Origin: Desmonostoc muscorum FACHB-395
GTDB taxonomy: Bacteria; Cyanobacteriota; Cyanobacteriia; Cyanobacteriales; Nostocaceae
Direction: 5' to 3'
Length of the DNA: 64,000 nucleotides
NCBI RefSeq assembly: GCF_014698035.1
Contig: NZ_JACJSF010000006.1
Location: forward strand, 140,114 to 204,113
The translations under genes were made by a program, and so were the position numbers. A model generated the notes under the pieces. That model searched no databases, was not told the origin of the DNA, and worked only from the letters and a program-made list of their open reading frames with translations. Shown piece by piece: positions 9,461 through 18,287 of the stretch (within the stretch, counting starts at the first letter, position 1; the number at the start of each line of letters is the position of its first letter).

Positions 9461-9657
9461 AAGTCTTTGAGTTGATAGTTGTTAAAATAATTTTGGGAAT
9501 TGCACTCCCGTAGTTAATCGCATAATATCTTGGTGTTGCCCAGTTTGTAGCCGAGACTCAGACAACTTGAGTTATTGATAAACTAGAAACAAGGACTTAA
9601 TTTTAGTCTTAATCGACAATTATAAAATCGACTCCCCTATAGAATCCTTATTTGTTC

Positions 9658-10254
9658 ATGGTTATAGCAGTTAGTGCGATGTCGTTCCTCCTCAGTCCCC
9701 TTACTTTAGGCTCCTTTCTCCCTTCCTTGCCCTTGGATAGCCTGTTTTCCACCCAAGGCATTATGGTAATGCTGCTAGCAGCTTACGCTGGTGCGATGTG
9801 GATGTTCCTCACCAGCGCCCCAAAAGTACACACTGTCATGGTGTCAGATTTGGAGATTGCCCGACAGTTGTATGAAGGGCTGCTAGATTTGCCAGCAGCT
9901 GAGGTGCCCTTGCACTATTACTACAACTACGAACAAACTATAGGCGCAACTGGGATTGATCCGCTATACATGTCTACAGGGCCGAGTTTGTCAAGCAAAA
10001 TGATGAATAATGCTACAGAAGGGCTGTGGTATCAATTGAAGAAAAACACCCAGCTACACGTTATTACTGGTGCAAGTTTAGGTAGCAAAAATCAGCAACG
10101 CCACGTTTGCTTTGACCACGACTGCTTGGAAATGATTTTAATGCGAGTCGAAACGCGCGGTTTGAAATTCAAGATTCGTAACCAGAAGCCCCTGAACTTT
10201 TTGGTCAAAGACTATGAAGGGCGCGTGATTGAGGTGGCTGAGGTAGCGAATTAG
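9658..10254 (+). CDS. Glyoxalase-like domain protein
   Basis: About 198 residues from the ATG at 9658; a TTG two codons earlier is possible. The first 50 residues contain hydrophobic segments, the second (MLLAAYAGAMWMFLTSA) long enough to span a membrane. From about residue 58 the HTVMVSDLEIARQLYEGLLD segment matches the first beta-alpha unit of the glyoxalase/bleomycin-resistance fold. A conserved HYYYNYEQT segment and the acidic C-terminal end (YEGRVIEVAEV) fit the metal-site geometry of the superfamily. The substrate is unknown. A hairpin with a T-tail follows within 25 bp. Confidence 0.7.
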   Translation: MVIAVSAMSFLLSPLTLGSFLPSLPLDSLFSTQGIMVMLLAAYAGAMWMFLTSAPKVHTVMVSDLEIARQLYEGLLDLPAAEVPLHYYYNYEQTIGATGIDPLYMSTGPSLSSKMMNNATEGLWYQLKKNTQLHVITGASLGSKNQQRHVCFDHDCLEMILMRVETRGLKFKIRNQKPLNFLVKDYEGRVIEVAEVAN

Positions 10255-10276
10255 TCATTAGATTTTAGATTATTTT

Positions 10277-10332
10277 AGATTGTGTGGTGCGTAGCTTGCG
10301 ATCGTAGGCATTGCGCCACACAATCTTTTTTT
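10277..10332 (+). terminator. Intrinsic terminator after the glyoxalase-like gene
   Basis: Perfect 11-bp arms AGATTGTGTGG (10277-10287) and CCACACAATCT (10316-10326) are followed by seven T. The loop contains a GCGATCG (HIP1-like) sequence, so a dispersed repeat may have supplied the loop. Confidence 0.7.
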
Positions 10333-10362
10333 AAGTGGCTAGGCGTAAATAAATTAAAGTTT

Positions 10363-10381
10363 GTAGTAAGGACTTTAGTCC
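10363..10381. repeat. Half-copy of the GTAGTAAGGACTT palindromic repeat
   Basis: GTAGTAAGGACTTTAGTCC matches one arm of the fold-back elements at 17419-17465 and 63451-63496. It lies in the gap before the DUF29 gene. Confidence 0.6.
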
Positions 10382-10442
10382 AGATAAACCTTGCTATGAA
10401 AGATGAATCGGTCACTTATAGGGTTTTGCTAGGTAGAAACTT

Positions 10443-10922
10443 ATGACCCTTGAAAAGATGTACGCATCTCACCTTTATGAAACAGATTTCTATACTTGGA
10501 CTCAAGAGCAGGTTAGCTTGCTCAAAACTCAACAGTGGGATCAATTAGATACGGTTAACCTGATTGAAGAAATTGAAACTTTGGGTAGAAGAGAACGACA
10601 AGAATTGAGAAATCGGCTAGGAGTATTGTTAGGACACCTACTGAAATGGCAATTTCAACTCGAAAAACGTAGTAATAGCTGGTTGAGTACAATTCGGGAG
10701 CAACGTGTCCAAATTAAGCTGCTTCTGCAAGATAGCCCTAGTTTGAAACCCTATCTAGATGAAGTTTTCCTCAGCGTTTATGAATTAGGTTTGGCTTTAG
10801 CAATTCGAGAAACTGAGTTAGGTGAGCAAGTTTTTCCAGAAATCTGTCCTTATACTTTAGTCGAAACTCTAAATCCTGAATTCTTACCAAATCTTAATCA
10901 GGTTGATGAGCAGGGCGAGTAA
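10443..10922 (+). CDS. DUF29 family protein
   Basis: 159 residues. The order of motifs DFYTWTQEQVSLLKTQQWDQ, then LIEEIETLGRRERQELRNRL, then LGHLLKWQFQ and a C-terminal FPEICPY is that of DUF29, a family abundant in cyanobacteria and often found beside toxin-antitoxin-like or mobile genes. The biochemical role is unknown. It converges on the CHAT protease gene with only 19 bp between stops, so the two share a termination region. Confidence 0.9.
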   Translation: MTLEKMYASHLYETDFYTWTQEQVSLLKTQQWDQLDTVNLIEEIETLGRRERQELRNRLGVLLGHLLKWQFQLEKRSNSWLSTIREQRVQIKLLLQDSPSLKPYLDEVFLSVYELGLALAIRETELGEQVFPEICPYTLVETLNPEFLPNLNQVDEQGE

Positions 10923-10941
10923 TTACCCAAATAATCTTTTA

Positions 10942-13515
10942 TCAGCCTAAACCGTGGCAAATAAAAGCAGCCCAGTAACGAGGATCTGAAAAGGGAAATT
11001 GCTGAGTAGAATTTTCTATTTCTTGAATTCGTCTGTTCAATTTTGCATACATATTATATTCACGCTTCCATTGTTCATGTTCGATAGAATCTGAAGGATA
11101 TTTTTTTCTATTTCCTATCAGTTCTTTCTCCTTTGCTTCTACTTCCTGGAAGATTTTATTTAGGTCTACTTTTGTAAATTCTCGTAGCTGAATTTGTGCT
11201 TGCTGTAAAGCTTTAGGACGGTTTCTACCTTCTTGTCGCTGCTGGTAGTAAAAAATGGAAAATAATGCTGTGGCTAAATCATTGACTGACCAGAGAGTAC
11301 TAACTACACTTCTAGCACCAGCACACAAAAAGCCTGTGGAGAGAGTAAGAATATCATCAGTTAGAGAAGAAATACCCAAATTAGTTTCGCAGCAAGACAG
11401 AAAAACTTCTACAAGTTGAGGTAAACGCCAACCAGGTGTCATCAATTGCCCCAAGGTGATGCTGTTACCGTGCGCTAATTTTAACTGTGATTCTAAAGGA
11501 TTATCGAGGCGAGATTGGGCATGGTGGCAGGAATGAAGTACTTGAACTTGTTGTGCTAGCTGTCGATAGTTATTAGAGGTGGCTTGACTGCTACCAATTA
11601 ATCTGTTTTCTGGTGGAATATTATACATTTGGGCAAGTTTTTCGCCTTCAAATCTGGCGCAGGGAAGGTTGTCTTCGGCATCTTCCACAGTTCCATATTG
11701 TAGAGATATTTCAGTAAATTTCCCTACATTGTCGCGTTGTTGACAAAATTCTAAAATTTGGCAACTTGGGGTATAACGAATAAGAAATTTATCTCCTAAA
11801 TATTCCTGATATTCTCCTGTAGGCAAAGCAGCGAATGGAATCTGATGGAGTAACAGGTGAGGTACTAAAATTAATTCTTCTATTCCTTGAAGATGTTGGG
11901 ATATGAGTTCAGATATTTGCAAGCGTTCAGCTAATTCGCGGAGAATGCTATTAATTTGAGTTTCCCATTTTTTGTAATCATTCATATAAGGCAATAACCA
12001 ATTCTGCTCAATCCAGCCTTGCAATGTATCTAACCCTTGTCCTGTGCAGGTGTAGAGAGTAATTTTGTTTTGCTGGACGATAAAAATATGGGTGTCGCTG
12101 TTGGTAGTGTAGAAACTAAGGATAGCTGTATTAGGTTGATCGATTAGCTTTTGAATTTCTGACAAGCTGAGGGGGTTAACTTGAATTTCGCCAGCTAATA
12201 CGGGATCTTCGCGTCTGAGATTTTCCCAAACTTGTTGTTTTTGGATTTCTAAAGATGCGATCGCTTCATTATAAGCTTGGAATGCAGCGCGTGTTTCACT
12301 ACGACTATTTTCAGATTTATGACTTTGGCGTTCTTGGTCAATTTCTTGTTGCAGTTCTTCATATTGCTGCAATAATTCTTGGATTTTGGGGGGGATTTCT
12401 TCGCCTTGAGAGAGGTTGTAGCTTGCCATTAAGTCTACCAGGCGTTTGGAACGCGATCGCTCTACATATTCTAAGGCTTTATCTATTTGTCCAGCCTTGA
12501 TGCAAGCTTGCACAAGCTTTTCATAAACTTCTATAGTTCCTTGCAAAATCTGTTGACGGCGAGTTTCGGATTTATTCCAAGCCCGGATCTGTTCTATTGA
12601 CTGAACAGCATAGTTGTATCCTTCAATAGCTTCTTTCCAGCGTCCAGAAGCGAGACAGATATCCCCAAAATTACCTCCATAATCGAGGCACTCTGTAGGG
12701 AACGCAGTGGGTGTACAAATTTTTAGCAATAAGCGAAAACAAGCAATTGCCTGATTAATATTTCCTTGCTGATTGTAAGTAAAAGCTAAATTATTTTGAA
12801 CCATTGCCCAATTTAGCGGGTAAGATTCGCAACTATAAACTTCTAAAGCCTGATTAAAGTAATAGAATACTTGCTCTAAATTGTTTGTATCTTCCTCTTT
12901 AGCTAAGTCACGATATATATTACCAAGATTATTTTGAAGTCCAGCCCAATCTTCCAAAAACTCTTCCAGATTTTCCAGAAAATCTTCATAAGTATGTTCT
13001 TCCAAAACAGCCTTAAAACATTGATAAATATGTTCTTCTAAAGCAGCTTGATACCAGGCTCTTGCTATATTTAAATTTTCTAATGGCTCTCCTTGTTTTC
13101 TTTTTCTGTAGGCAGCACCTAAATTAGTAAGAACCATTACCCACTCTGCGGGAAACTTATCACGAGTATAAACTTGCAAAGATTTTTGACAACATAATAT
13201 TGCTGATTCAGAATTTTCTTCATCTATAACATCTAAATCAGAGTAGATAGTTGCTAAACTATTCTGGATACTAGCCCACTCTTGTGGAAACTCTTCACGA
13301 GTATAAACTTTTAAAGCTTTTTCAAATGCCTTAATTGCTTTCTCTCCATTTTTTACCCAATCACCACGAATTCTCTCACAATAAGCATTTCCCAAAATAT
13401 CCTGTATTTCAGCCCATTGTTGAGGATACTTAACAAGTATTAGTTCTGCCTCATATTTGGCTATAGCAATTTCAATATTTATAGCATAATTTGCTGATTC
13501 TAATGATTCAGTCAT
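10942..13515 (-). CDS. TPR-CHAT putative caspase-like protease
   Basis: 857 residues. The N-terminal ~330 residues hold TPR-like units (YNQQGNINQAIACFRLLLKI is typical), followed by a coiled-coil stretch rich in Glu/Gln (about 365-430). The C-terminal ~300 residues are a CHAT domain (caspase/separase fold). The expected catalytic pair is visible: His in LHSCHHAQS and Cys in VFLSCCETNLGIS, followed by the CHAT signature GARSVVSTLWSVND. CHAT proteases act on specific protein partners, in some systems after an immune trigger; the target here is unknown. TPRs probably hold the substrate or regulator. It is flanked by DUF29 and a HigBA pair, an accessory setting. No guide-RNA effector or gasdermin-like partner is visible in the window. 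Confidence 0.85.
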   Translation of the reverse strand: MTESLESANYAINIEIAIAKYEAELILVKYPQQWAEIQDILGNAYCERIRGDWVKNGEKAIKAFEKALKVYTREEFPQEWASIQNSLATIYSDLDVIDEENSESAILCCQKSLQVYTRDKFPAEWVMVLTNLGAAYRKRKQGEPLENLNIARAWYQAALEEHIYQCFKAVLEEHTYEDFLENLEEFLEDWAGLQNNLGNIYRDLAKEEDTNNLEQVFYYFNQALEVYSCESYPLNWAMVQNNLAFTYNQQGNINQAIACFRLLLKICTPTAFPTECLDYGGNFGDICLASGRWKEAIEGYNYAVQSIEQIRAWNKSETRRQQILQGTIEVYEKLVQACIKAGQIDKALEYVERSRSKRLVDLMASYNLSQGEEIPPKIQELLQQYEELQQEIDQERQSHKSENSRSETRAAFQAYNEAIASLEIQKQQVWENLRREDPVLAGEIQVNPLSLSEIQKLIDQPNTAILSFYTTNSDTHIFIVQQNKITLYTCTGQGLDTLQGWIEQNWLLPYMNDYKKWETQINSILRELAERLQISELISQHLQGIEELILVPHLLLHQIPFAALPTGEYQEYLGDKFLIRYTPSCQILEFCQQRDNVGKFTEISLQYGTVEDAEDNLPCARFEGEKLAQMYNIPPENRLIGSSQATSNNYRQLAQQVQVLHSCHHAQSRLDNPLESQLKLAHGNSITLGQLMTPGWRLPQLVEVFLSCCETNLGISSLTDDILTLSTGFLCAGARSVVSTLWSVNDLATALFSIFYYQQRQEGRNRPKALQQAQIQLREFTKVDLNKIFQEVEAKEKELIGNRKKYPSDSIEHEQWKREYNMYAKLNRRIQEIENSTQQFPFSDPRYWAAFICHGLG

Positions 13516-13639
13516 TTTATAAAAATTTAAACCTGTATTATATTAATTACCTAATTTATATATTTTCTATTCAAATATGTCTTTTGCAAAATGCTATACT
13601 GCCGCTACTTTCCTTACTTTAATAATTTTAGAATAGTGT

Positions 13640-14353
13640 TTACGCCGAAATCTCTACCAACTTGGCTAGCAATTCTTCAGCTAAATCTAACAACTCAATT
13701 TCATCAATTTCATAACTAGTTCCGCGATTACTTTCTCCACTCCTCACATTAGCAGCCAAAACATTTTTGACAGAAAAAAGCCTATCTTCTTCTTTAACTA
13801 GACTCAAACATTTTTCTAACTCAGCCGCAATTTCCTGGATTGTCCTTGAACCCAAACGCTCTCTCACTTTCACCGCTACCGAATCGTCACTTTCCAGCAG
13901 TTTTACTAAAGCTGTTCTCAGTCCATCATCCTCGTGCGAAAACTTATCAACGGCTACACGCACATATTCCCGCACGCTCATGTTTGCTGCCAATGCCTTT
14001 TGGAAAACTACATCTGGTACATCTACCAGCAATACACCTTCGTTATCGCTAGCTTGATATAAGTCATCTCCTTGTTTGACGGCTATCAGCAAATCTGCAC
14101 CCAAAGCGTGTAAATAGTGCAACACTGATTCTAATTCATGTTCCTTTAAAGCCGACTCTAACTTGGACACCGCAGCTTGCTTTACTCCCAGTTTTTGAGC
14201 TAGCTGTGCCTGAGTCAATCCTGCTTTATTACGTATTTCACGCATGGCATCGGTAAGATAAAGGCGCAAATACTCTAACTTTCCCGCCAAAATAACCTCT
14301 GGTTCGTCGCTTACCTTTTGCTGCAACCAAGCTTGAAAATTAGGCTTTTTCAT
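13640..14353 (-). CDS. XRE-family antitoxin (HigA-like) with a long C-terminal extension
   Basis: 237 residues. Residues 35-95 hold a Cro/C1-type helix-turn-helix (REIRNKAGLTQAQLAQKLGV with the recognition helix KQAAVSKLES). It starts inside the upstream toxin gene with a 4-base ATGA overlap, the usual arrangement for translational coupling. Ordinary HigA proteins are about 100 residues; here about 130 further residues follow, including VREYVRVAVDKFSHEDDGLR and a Leu/Glu-rich end. It should bind the palindromic operator at 14777-14824 and repress its own operon. The role of the extension is unknown. Confidence 0.8.
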   Translation of the reverse strand: MKKPNFQAWLQQKVSDEPEVILAGKLEYLRLYLTDAMREIRNKAGLTQAQLAQKLGVKQAAVSKLESALKEHELESVLHYLHALGADLLIAVKQGDDLYQASDNEGVLLVDVPDVVFQKALAANMSVREYVRVAVDKFSHEDDGLRTALVKLLESDDSVAVKVRERLGSRTIQEIAAELEKCLSLVKEEDRLFSVKNVLAANVRSGESNRGTSYEIDEIELLDLAEELLAKLVEISA

Positions 14354-14757
14354 GACTTTTCCCTTTGCTGCAATTCACGCAATCTCACTCTTGCAGGTTC
14401 TTTGTCTCTATCTTTGATAGCGCCGTCGTATTTCTTCATAAAGGCGTACAGCACCACAAATCTCTGAGGAGTAGCAGCCGTTAAGATAAACCGTGGATTA
14501 TGTTCGCTCTTAGTCATCCGTAACTCATACAAATCATCTTCCAGTTTCTCAAAGATTCCACTGGTAAGTGATGCGAGTCCTTTGTCGCACAGGTAGCGAA
14601 GATTAACTTGCAGGCGCTTGGTTTCGGAAGCACTCAGTAATGGCTTTGGTGGATTTTCTGGTTGCTCTTCTTCGGGAATCATCCTGATGAAAAAAGCCAG
14701 CAAATCTTTGGGGATTTCCCCATTGACATCTAGATAAAGTTCCCAAGTCCAGGTCAC
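14350..14757 (-). CDS. HigB/RelE-family toxin
   Basis: 135 residues from a GTG start. The C-terminal half follows the RelE/HigB (phage Gp49-like) pattern: LRYLCDKGLASLTSGIFEKL, DDLYELRM, a beta strand ILTAATPQRFVVLYAFMKKY and a final basic helix. These toxins cut mRNA on the ribosome. The toxin precedes the antitoxin, as in higBA systems. The predicted transcription start lies only about 7 bases before the GTG, so translation may be nearly leaderless. RelE superfamily membership is clear; RNA cleavage is family knowledge. Confidence 0.8.
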   Translation of the reverse strand: MTWTWELYLDVNGEIPKDLLAFFIRMIPEEEQPENPPKPLLSASETKRLQVNLRYLCDKGLASLTSGIFEKLEDDLYELRMTKSEHNPRFILTAATPQRFVVLYAFMKKYDGAIKDRDKEPARVRLRELQQREKS

Positions 14758-14770
14758 TTCCTACCCTCAC

Positions 14771-14824
14771 AGTATAATATTCCTTATAAAGAATGTCAAT
14801 TGCTTTATTCTTTATAAGGAATAT
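14771..14824 (-). promoter_or_regulatory. higBA promoter inside a palindromic operator
   Basis: Two perfect 18-bp inverted arms, atattccttataaagaat (14777-14794) and its complement (14807-14824), are separated by 12 bp. Each arm is itself a near-palindrome (TTCCTTATAAAGAA). On the minus strand the arm near the gene is the 17-bp spacer between TTGACA (14799-14794) and TATACT (14776-14771), so bound antitoxin would block RNA polymerase. This is a textbook autoregulated toxin-antitoxin control region. Confidence 0.8.
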
Positions 14825-14862
14825 CATATAGAATCAGTGAGTGCAACTTTGGTAATAAAAAT

Positions 14863-14890
14863 GGTGCGTTAGGCAAAGCCATAACGCACC
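14863..14890. repeat. Hairpin with arms GGTGCGTTA / TAACGCACC
   Basis: Arms GGTGCGTTA and TAACGCACC pair perfectly, with an inner GGC/GCC stem and an AAA loop (one bulged A). No T-run follows, so it is probably one of the dispersed fold-back repeats rather than a terminator. Confidence 0.55.
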
Positions 14891-14899
14891 CCACTGTTT

Positions 14900-14990
14900 A
14901 TACCAAGTTGCCAAAGTTAGTATTGTTTAGTATCTAAGCGCTGCTGGACTAGCTTTCAAGCAAATAATACTATCTATCACAACTTGGTAT
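14900..14990. mobile_element. 91-bp MITE-like element
   Basis: Perfect 11-bp terminal inverted repeats ATACCAAGTTG / CAACTTGGTAT, with imperfect symmetry continuing inwards for about 20 bp (AGTATTGTTT against AGTATTATTT). There is no coding capacity. It lies 17 bp after the stop of lysS. The parent transposase is not in the window. Confidence 0.55.
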
Positions 14991-15006
14991 TATATGCCTA
15001 AGTAGG

Positions 15007-16692
15007 TCAACTCAACTGTTCAAATTTAAATTTCCCTTTAATAAACTTGTTAAAGTATTGACCTTTGGATGGGGCATTATCTAAGTCTTCCTTGACACTG
15101 GGAGGTACTTTGAAATACTCGTAAACACTTCCACTATCAAATTCAATAGTCAGTGTTTGAGTTGTTGGTTCATAGCTAAATTGCTTAATAACACTGCCTT
15201 CGGGCTTGAGTAGAGGGAAGGCAATTACATCTCGAATACTGGCAGAATCAGTTAACAACATTACTAACCGATCAATCCCAATCCCTAAACCACCTGTAGG
15301 CGGCATACCGTATTCAAGGGCTGTCAAAAAGTCTTCATCTACACCTTGAGCTTCTAAGTCACCAGCAGCTTTCCTTTCAGCTTGGGCTTCTAGGCGTTCT
15401 CTTTGATCGATGGGATCGGTAAGTTCTGAGAAGCTGTTTCCAGTTTCTCGCCCGACGATAAATAACTCAAATCTTTCCACCAAACCAGGTTGAGAACGGT
15501 GAGGTTTTGCTAAGGGCGAAATTTCTACAGGGTAATCAATGACAAAAGTAGGTTGAATTAAATTAGCTTCTACCTTTTCTTCAAAAGCTAAATTTAGTAA
15601 CTTACCAATTGATTTCGCTTCATCTATACCAGGAATACCAGCATTTTTACTCGCTGTTTTTGCTTCTTCCAATGTTTGGAAAGAATTGAAATCTAAGCCT
15701 GTAAATTCTTTAACTAAATCGTGCATTGTCACTCGCCGCCAAGGAGGTGTTAAATCTATAGGTTCCCCTTGGTAGGTGATTTGCAATGTGCCGAGTACAT
15801 CTTGGGCGACAGTGGTAATAATCCCCTCAGTCAGCGCCATCATATCGTTGTAATCGGCGTAGGCTTGGTAAAGTTCAATTGTCGTAAATTCGGGATTATG
15901 TCGAGTAGAAATTCCCTCATTGCGGAAAACCCGCCCCAATTCAAACACCTTTTCAAAACCACCTACAATCAACCGTTTGAGATGAAGTTCTGTGGCAATT
16001 CGCAGATACAACTCCATTTCTAAGGTGTTGTGGTAGGTGATAAATGGACGCGCATCTGCACCCCCAGTCTCACTTTGCAAAACTGGCGTTTCAATTTCCA
16101 GAAAATCCCGTTCTTCTAAATAGCGGCGAATACCGGCAGTAATTTGGGCGCGACGGCGGAAAGTTTGTCGCACTTCTGGGTTAACAATCAAGTCAACGTA
16201 ACGCTGACGGTAGCGCTTGGCAACATCCGTTAATCCATGCCACTTGTCGGGTAGGGGCAACAGGGATTTAGTCAGGATAGTATATTGTTTAACGTAGACA
16301 GATAACTCGCCCTTTTCAGTCCGTTTAATAGTACCTTTAACTCCCAGGATGTCGCCTGCATCTGTGAGTTGTTTTAAATGATTGAAGGCATCAGCATCAA
16401 TATCTGCCATGCTTTCTTGGATGCGATTTTTATCCAAATAAAGCTGAATTGTGCCAGTTTCATCTTGCAAGGTGAAGAAAGCCAGTTTACCAAAAACGCG
16501 ACGCGCCATAATGCGTCCAGCGATCGCAACTTCTAAATCAACTTCTTCACCACTGGCTAAATCGGCAAACTGTTCTTGCAACTGCGTTGCATGATGGGTA
16601 GATTCCCAACGATAGGCATAGGGATTAGTTCCTAGCTGCTTGAGTTGTTCTACTTTCTCCAGCCTTGCGGCTCGGATATCTTCTTCCGACAT
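15007..16692 (-). CDS. lysS: Lysyl-tRNA synthetase with C-terminal KTSC domain
   Basis: 561 residues. It charges tRNA-Lys with lysine. The N-terminal OB fold (about 55-150, [20 protein letters not shown]) binds the anticodon. Class II motif 2 is visible as [20 protein letters not shown] and motif 3 as [15 protein letters not shown] (about 470-485). After the ordinary end of LysRS there are about 60 extra residues ([20 protein letters not shown], then [20 protein letters not shown]) that form a KTSC domain, a small module named from this position in lysyl-tRNA synthetases. It is divergent from a Uma2-type gene; the start codon lies about 100 bp from that gene's start. Confidence 0.97.
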   Translation of the reverse strand: MSEEDIRAARLEKVEQLKQLGTNPYAYRWESTHHATQLQEQFADLASGEEVDLEVAIAGRIMARRVFGKLAFFTLQDETGTIQLYLDKNRIQESMADIDADAFNHLKQLTDAGDILGVKGTIKRTEKGELSVYVKQYTILTKSLLPLPDKWHGLTDVAKRYRQRYVDLIVNPEVRQTFRRRAQITAGIRRYLEERDFLEIETPVLQSETGGADARPFITYHNTLEMELYLRIATELHLKRLIVGGFEKVFELGRVFRNEGISTRHNPEFTTIELYQAYADYNDMMALTEGIITTVAQDVLGTLQITYQGEPIDLTPPWRRVTMHDLVKEFTGLDFNSFQTLEEAKTASKNAGIPGIDEAKSIGKLLNLAFEEKVEANLIQPTFVIDYPVEISPLAKPHRSQPGLVERFELFIVGRETGNSFSELTDPIDQRERLEAQAERKAAGDLEAQGVDEDFLTALEYGMPPTGGLGIGIDRLVMLLTDSASIRDVIAFPLLKPEGSVIKQFSYEPTTQTLTIEFDSGSVYEYFKVPPSVKEDLDNAPSKGQYFNKFIKGKFKFEQLS

Positions 16693-16794
16693 GGTAACGA
16701 ACTAAATAGGGCAAGATTAATTATAGATGCTGCAAAAGTTGAGAGTAAGAGATATTTGCACTTTGCAGATGATAATATCGCCAAACCAAATACA

Positions 16795-17352
16795 ATGACA
16801 CAAACTAGAGTGCGCTTGTGGAATGTAGATGAATATCACCGGATGCTTGAGACGGGTATTATCACAGCCGATGAACGGGTAGAACTGATTGATGGGCAAG
16901 TTATCCCCATGAGTGCGAAAAATCCTCCACACGCAGCGACAACGCTGTGTGCATCTGACTATCTCAAGCGTTCGCTAGCAGAAGTTGCCTTAGTTAGGGT
17001 GCAAGATCCGATTCAATTAAGCCAATACTCGGAACCTGAACCAGATATTGCCGTTGTCCGCATTGATGCGCGAAAGTACATTGATCATCATCCCGCACCC
17101 AATGAAATCTTTTTACTCATTGAGGTAGCAGATACAACACTAGACACCGATCGCAAACAGAAAGCACCTTTATATGCTAATGCAGGAATTGCTGATTACT
17201 GGATTTTGGATGTGAATCAGCGTCAGGTTTATGTTTTCCGTGAACCAGGTTTGGAAGGCTACAATCTGAAATTTATTTTGCCGGAGGATGCAACTTTATC
17301 TTTGATGACATTTCCAGGAATTGAAGTTCAGATTAGTCAACTGTTTCCATAA
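16795..17352 (+). CDS. Uma2 family putative endonuclease (DUF820)
   Basis: About 185 residues from the ATG at 16795; upstream in-frame codons overlap the lysS start and lack coding character. The fold is PD-(D/E)XK: VELIDGQVIPMS (first acidic strand), EPDIAVVRI, the catalytic-core strand IFLLIEVADTTLDTDRKQKA with the typical E-V-x(n)-K spacing, and ADYWILDVNQRQVYVFREP. Uma2 proteins are numerous in filamentous cyanobacteria and are thought to be nucleases of uncertain target. A second member is encoded at 51320-52006. Confidence 0.9.
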   Translation: MTQTRVRLWNVDEYHRMLETGIITADERVELIDGQVIPMSAKNPPHAATTLCASDYLKRSLAEVALVRVQDPIQLSQYSEPEPDIAVVRIDARKYIDHHPAPNEIFLLIEVADTTLDTDRKQKAPLYANAGIADYWILDVNQRQVYVFREPGLEGYNLKFILPEDATLSLMTFPGIEVQISQLFP

Positions 17353-17418
17353 CTTAAGTAAGTCGGTGTGAATAATTCAAACCATATTAAGTAATGTAAA
17401 ATTATTGTAATCCAGTTC

Positions 17419-17465
17419 GTAGTAAGGACTTTTCTCTCTAAAAGAAGGACTGAAGTCCTTACTAC
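17419..17465. repeat. Fold-back repeat, GTAGTAAGGACTT family
   Basis: Perfect 13-bp arms (17419-17431 and 17453-17465) around a 21-base centre. Related copies lie at 10363 and 63451. Confidence 0.75.
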
Positions 17466-17544
17466 AAACCTTTAATTATTTCCGCCTTCCTACTTAGGTG
17501 ATAGAAATTGAGTATCACAGTTTTTTAACTTTTAAATAAAAAGT

Positions 17545-17574
17545 GCGTAGGCGTAGCCCGTCGTAGACATCGCT
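17545..17574 (+). repeat. GCGTAGGCGTAGCCCG-family repeat
   Basis: The sequence GCGTAGGCGTAGCCCG is followed by TCGTAGACATCGCT. Variants occur at 29870-29900 (same strand), 42339-42364 and about 54417-54447 (opposite strand). Confidence 0.7.
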
Positions 17575-17665
17575 TGATCGCATTTTATCCAAAAGACTCT
17601 CATAGAAAATATAATTGATATCTTCTATGACAACGATTTAATAATCTAATGCACAAGTCAAACCT

Positions 17666-18091
17666 TTATTTATAGTCTACTGTTAGCGAATGCCTAGATG
17701 AAATAGCTTTCATTTTCAAGTTAGTAAATTGTATGATCGCCTTTACAAAATCTTGCTGGTCTGGTTGCAAATGCAGTTTTTCTAGGGCTTGATTCATATT
17801 ATTACCAGCCCGGAGATTGCGATTAAGTTGGGCACGTTGCGATGTGTTTAAGATTGCCTCAATTTCCCTGTTTCTTCTCTGACGCACAGCCTGGAGTTCT
17901 TGGCGTTGTAGGGGAGTCAGATTAATATCCGACAAGGTGGAGTAACTTGCAGTTTTGGTAATTTGGGCGAAAATGACTCCAGAAGTAGTATGGAGTTGAA
18001 CCGGTGTAGCTAAGGCAATTCCCGGCATGGAAAGGACAAGAGCTAGAATAGTAGCGAACACAGAAAGCCGTTTTGTCAATTGAATTGCCAT
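17666..18091 (-). CDS. Exported Spy/CpxP-like hypothetical protein
   Basis: 141 residues. A signal peptide (LSVFATILALVLSMPGIALA) is followed by a helical body with LTPLQRQELQAVRQRRNREI and LNTSQRAQLNRNLRAG. The 'LTxxQ' motif seen twice (LTPLQ and, less exactly, LNTSQ) is that of periplasmic Spy/CpxP-like chaperones and sensors. It would act in the periplasm, perhaps in envelope stress. No Cpx-type kinase is adjacent. Confidence 0.7.
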   Translation of the reverse strand: MAIQLTKRLSVFATILALVLSMPGIALATPVQLHTTSGVIFAQITKTASYSTLSDINLTPLQRQELQAVRQRRNREIEAILNTSQRAQLNRNLRAGNNMNQALEKLHLQPDQQDFVKAIIQFTNLKMKAISSRHSLTVDYK

Positions 18092-18230
18092 ATTGATAAA
18101 TGCCTACATCTAAAATTTAATGCTCAGATATAGTTAAGCAATTTTCAAGTTTTTAATTTTGAATATTGAATTTATCCTACCCCAAAGAGTGCGTTAACGT
18201 GGTATAATTAGCATCTTGCATCAATATTAA

Positions 18231-18271
18231 GTAGGCTAGGCACTATTTACTAATACCAGTGCCCGCCCTAC
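18231..18271. repeat. Hairpin repeat GTAGGCTAGGCACT / AGTGCCCGCCCTAC
   Basis: 14-bp arms match at 12 positions with a 13-base loop. It lies just past the stop of the M48 peptidase gene and before the start of the gene at 17666. No T-run is present, so it is classed as a dispersed repeat rather than a terminator. Confidence 0.55.
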
Positions 18272-18287
18272 GGTGATTGCTCCTTAA

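Larger units (their letters stand above)
17353..17665. other. Intergenic region filled with dispersed repeats
   Basis: No gene seen. It contains a fold-back element at 17419-17465 (arms GTAGTAAGGACTT / AAGTCCTTACTAC) and a copy of the GCGTAGGCGTAGCCCG family at 17545-17574. The remaining sequence is AT-rich. Confidence 0.7.
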
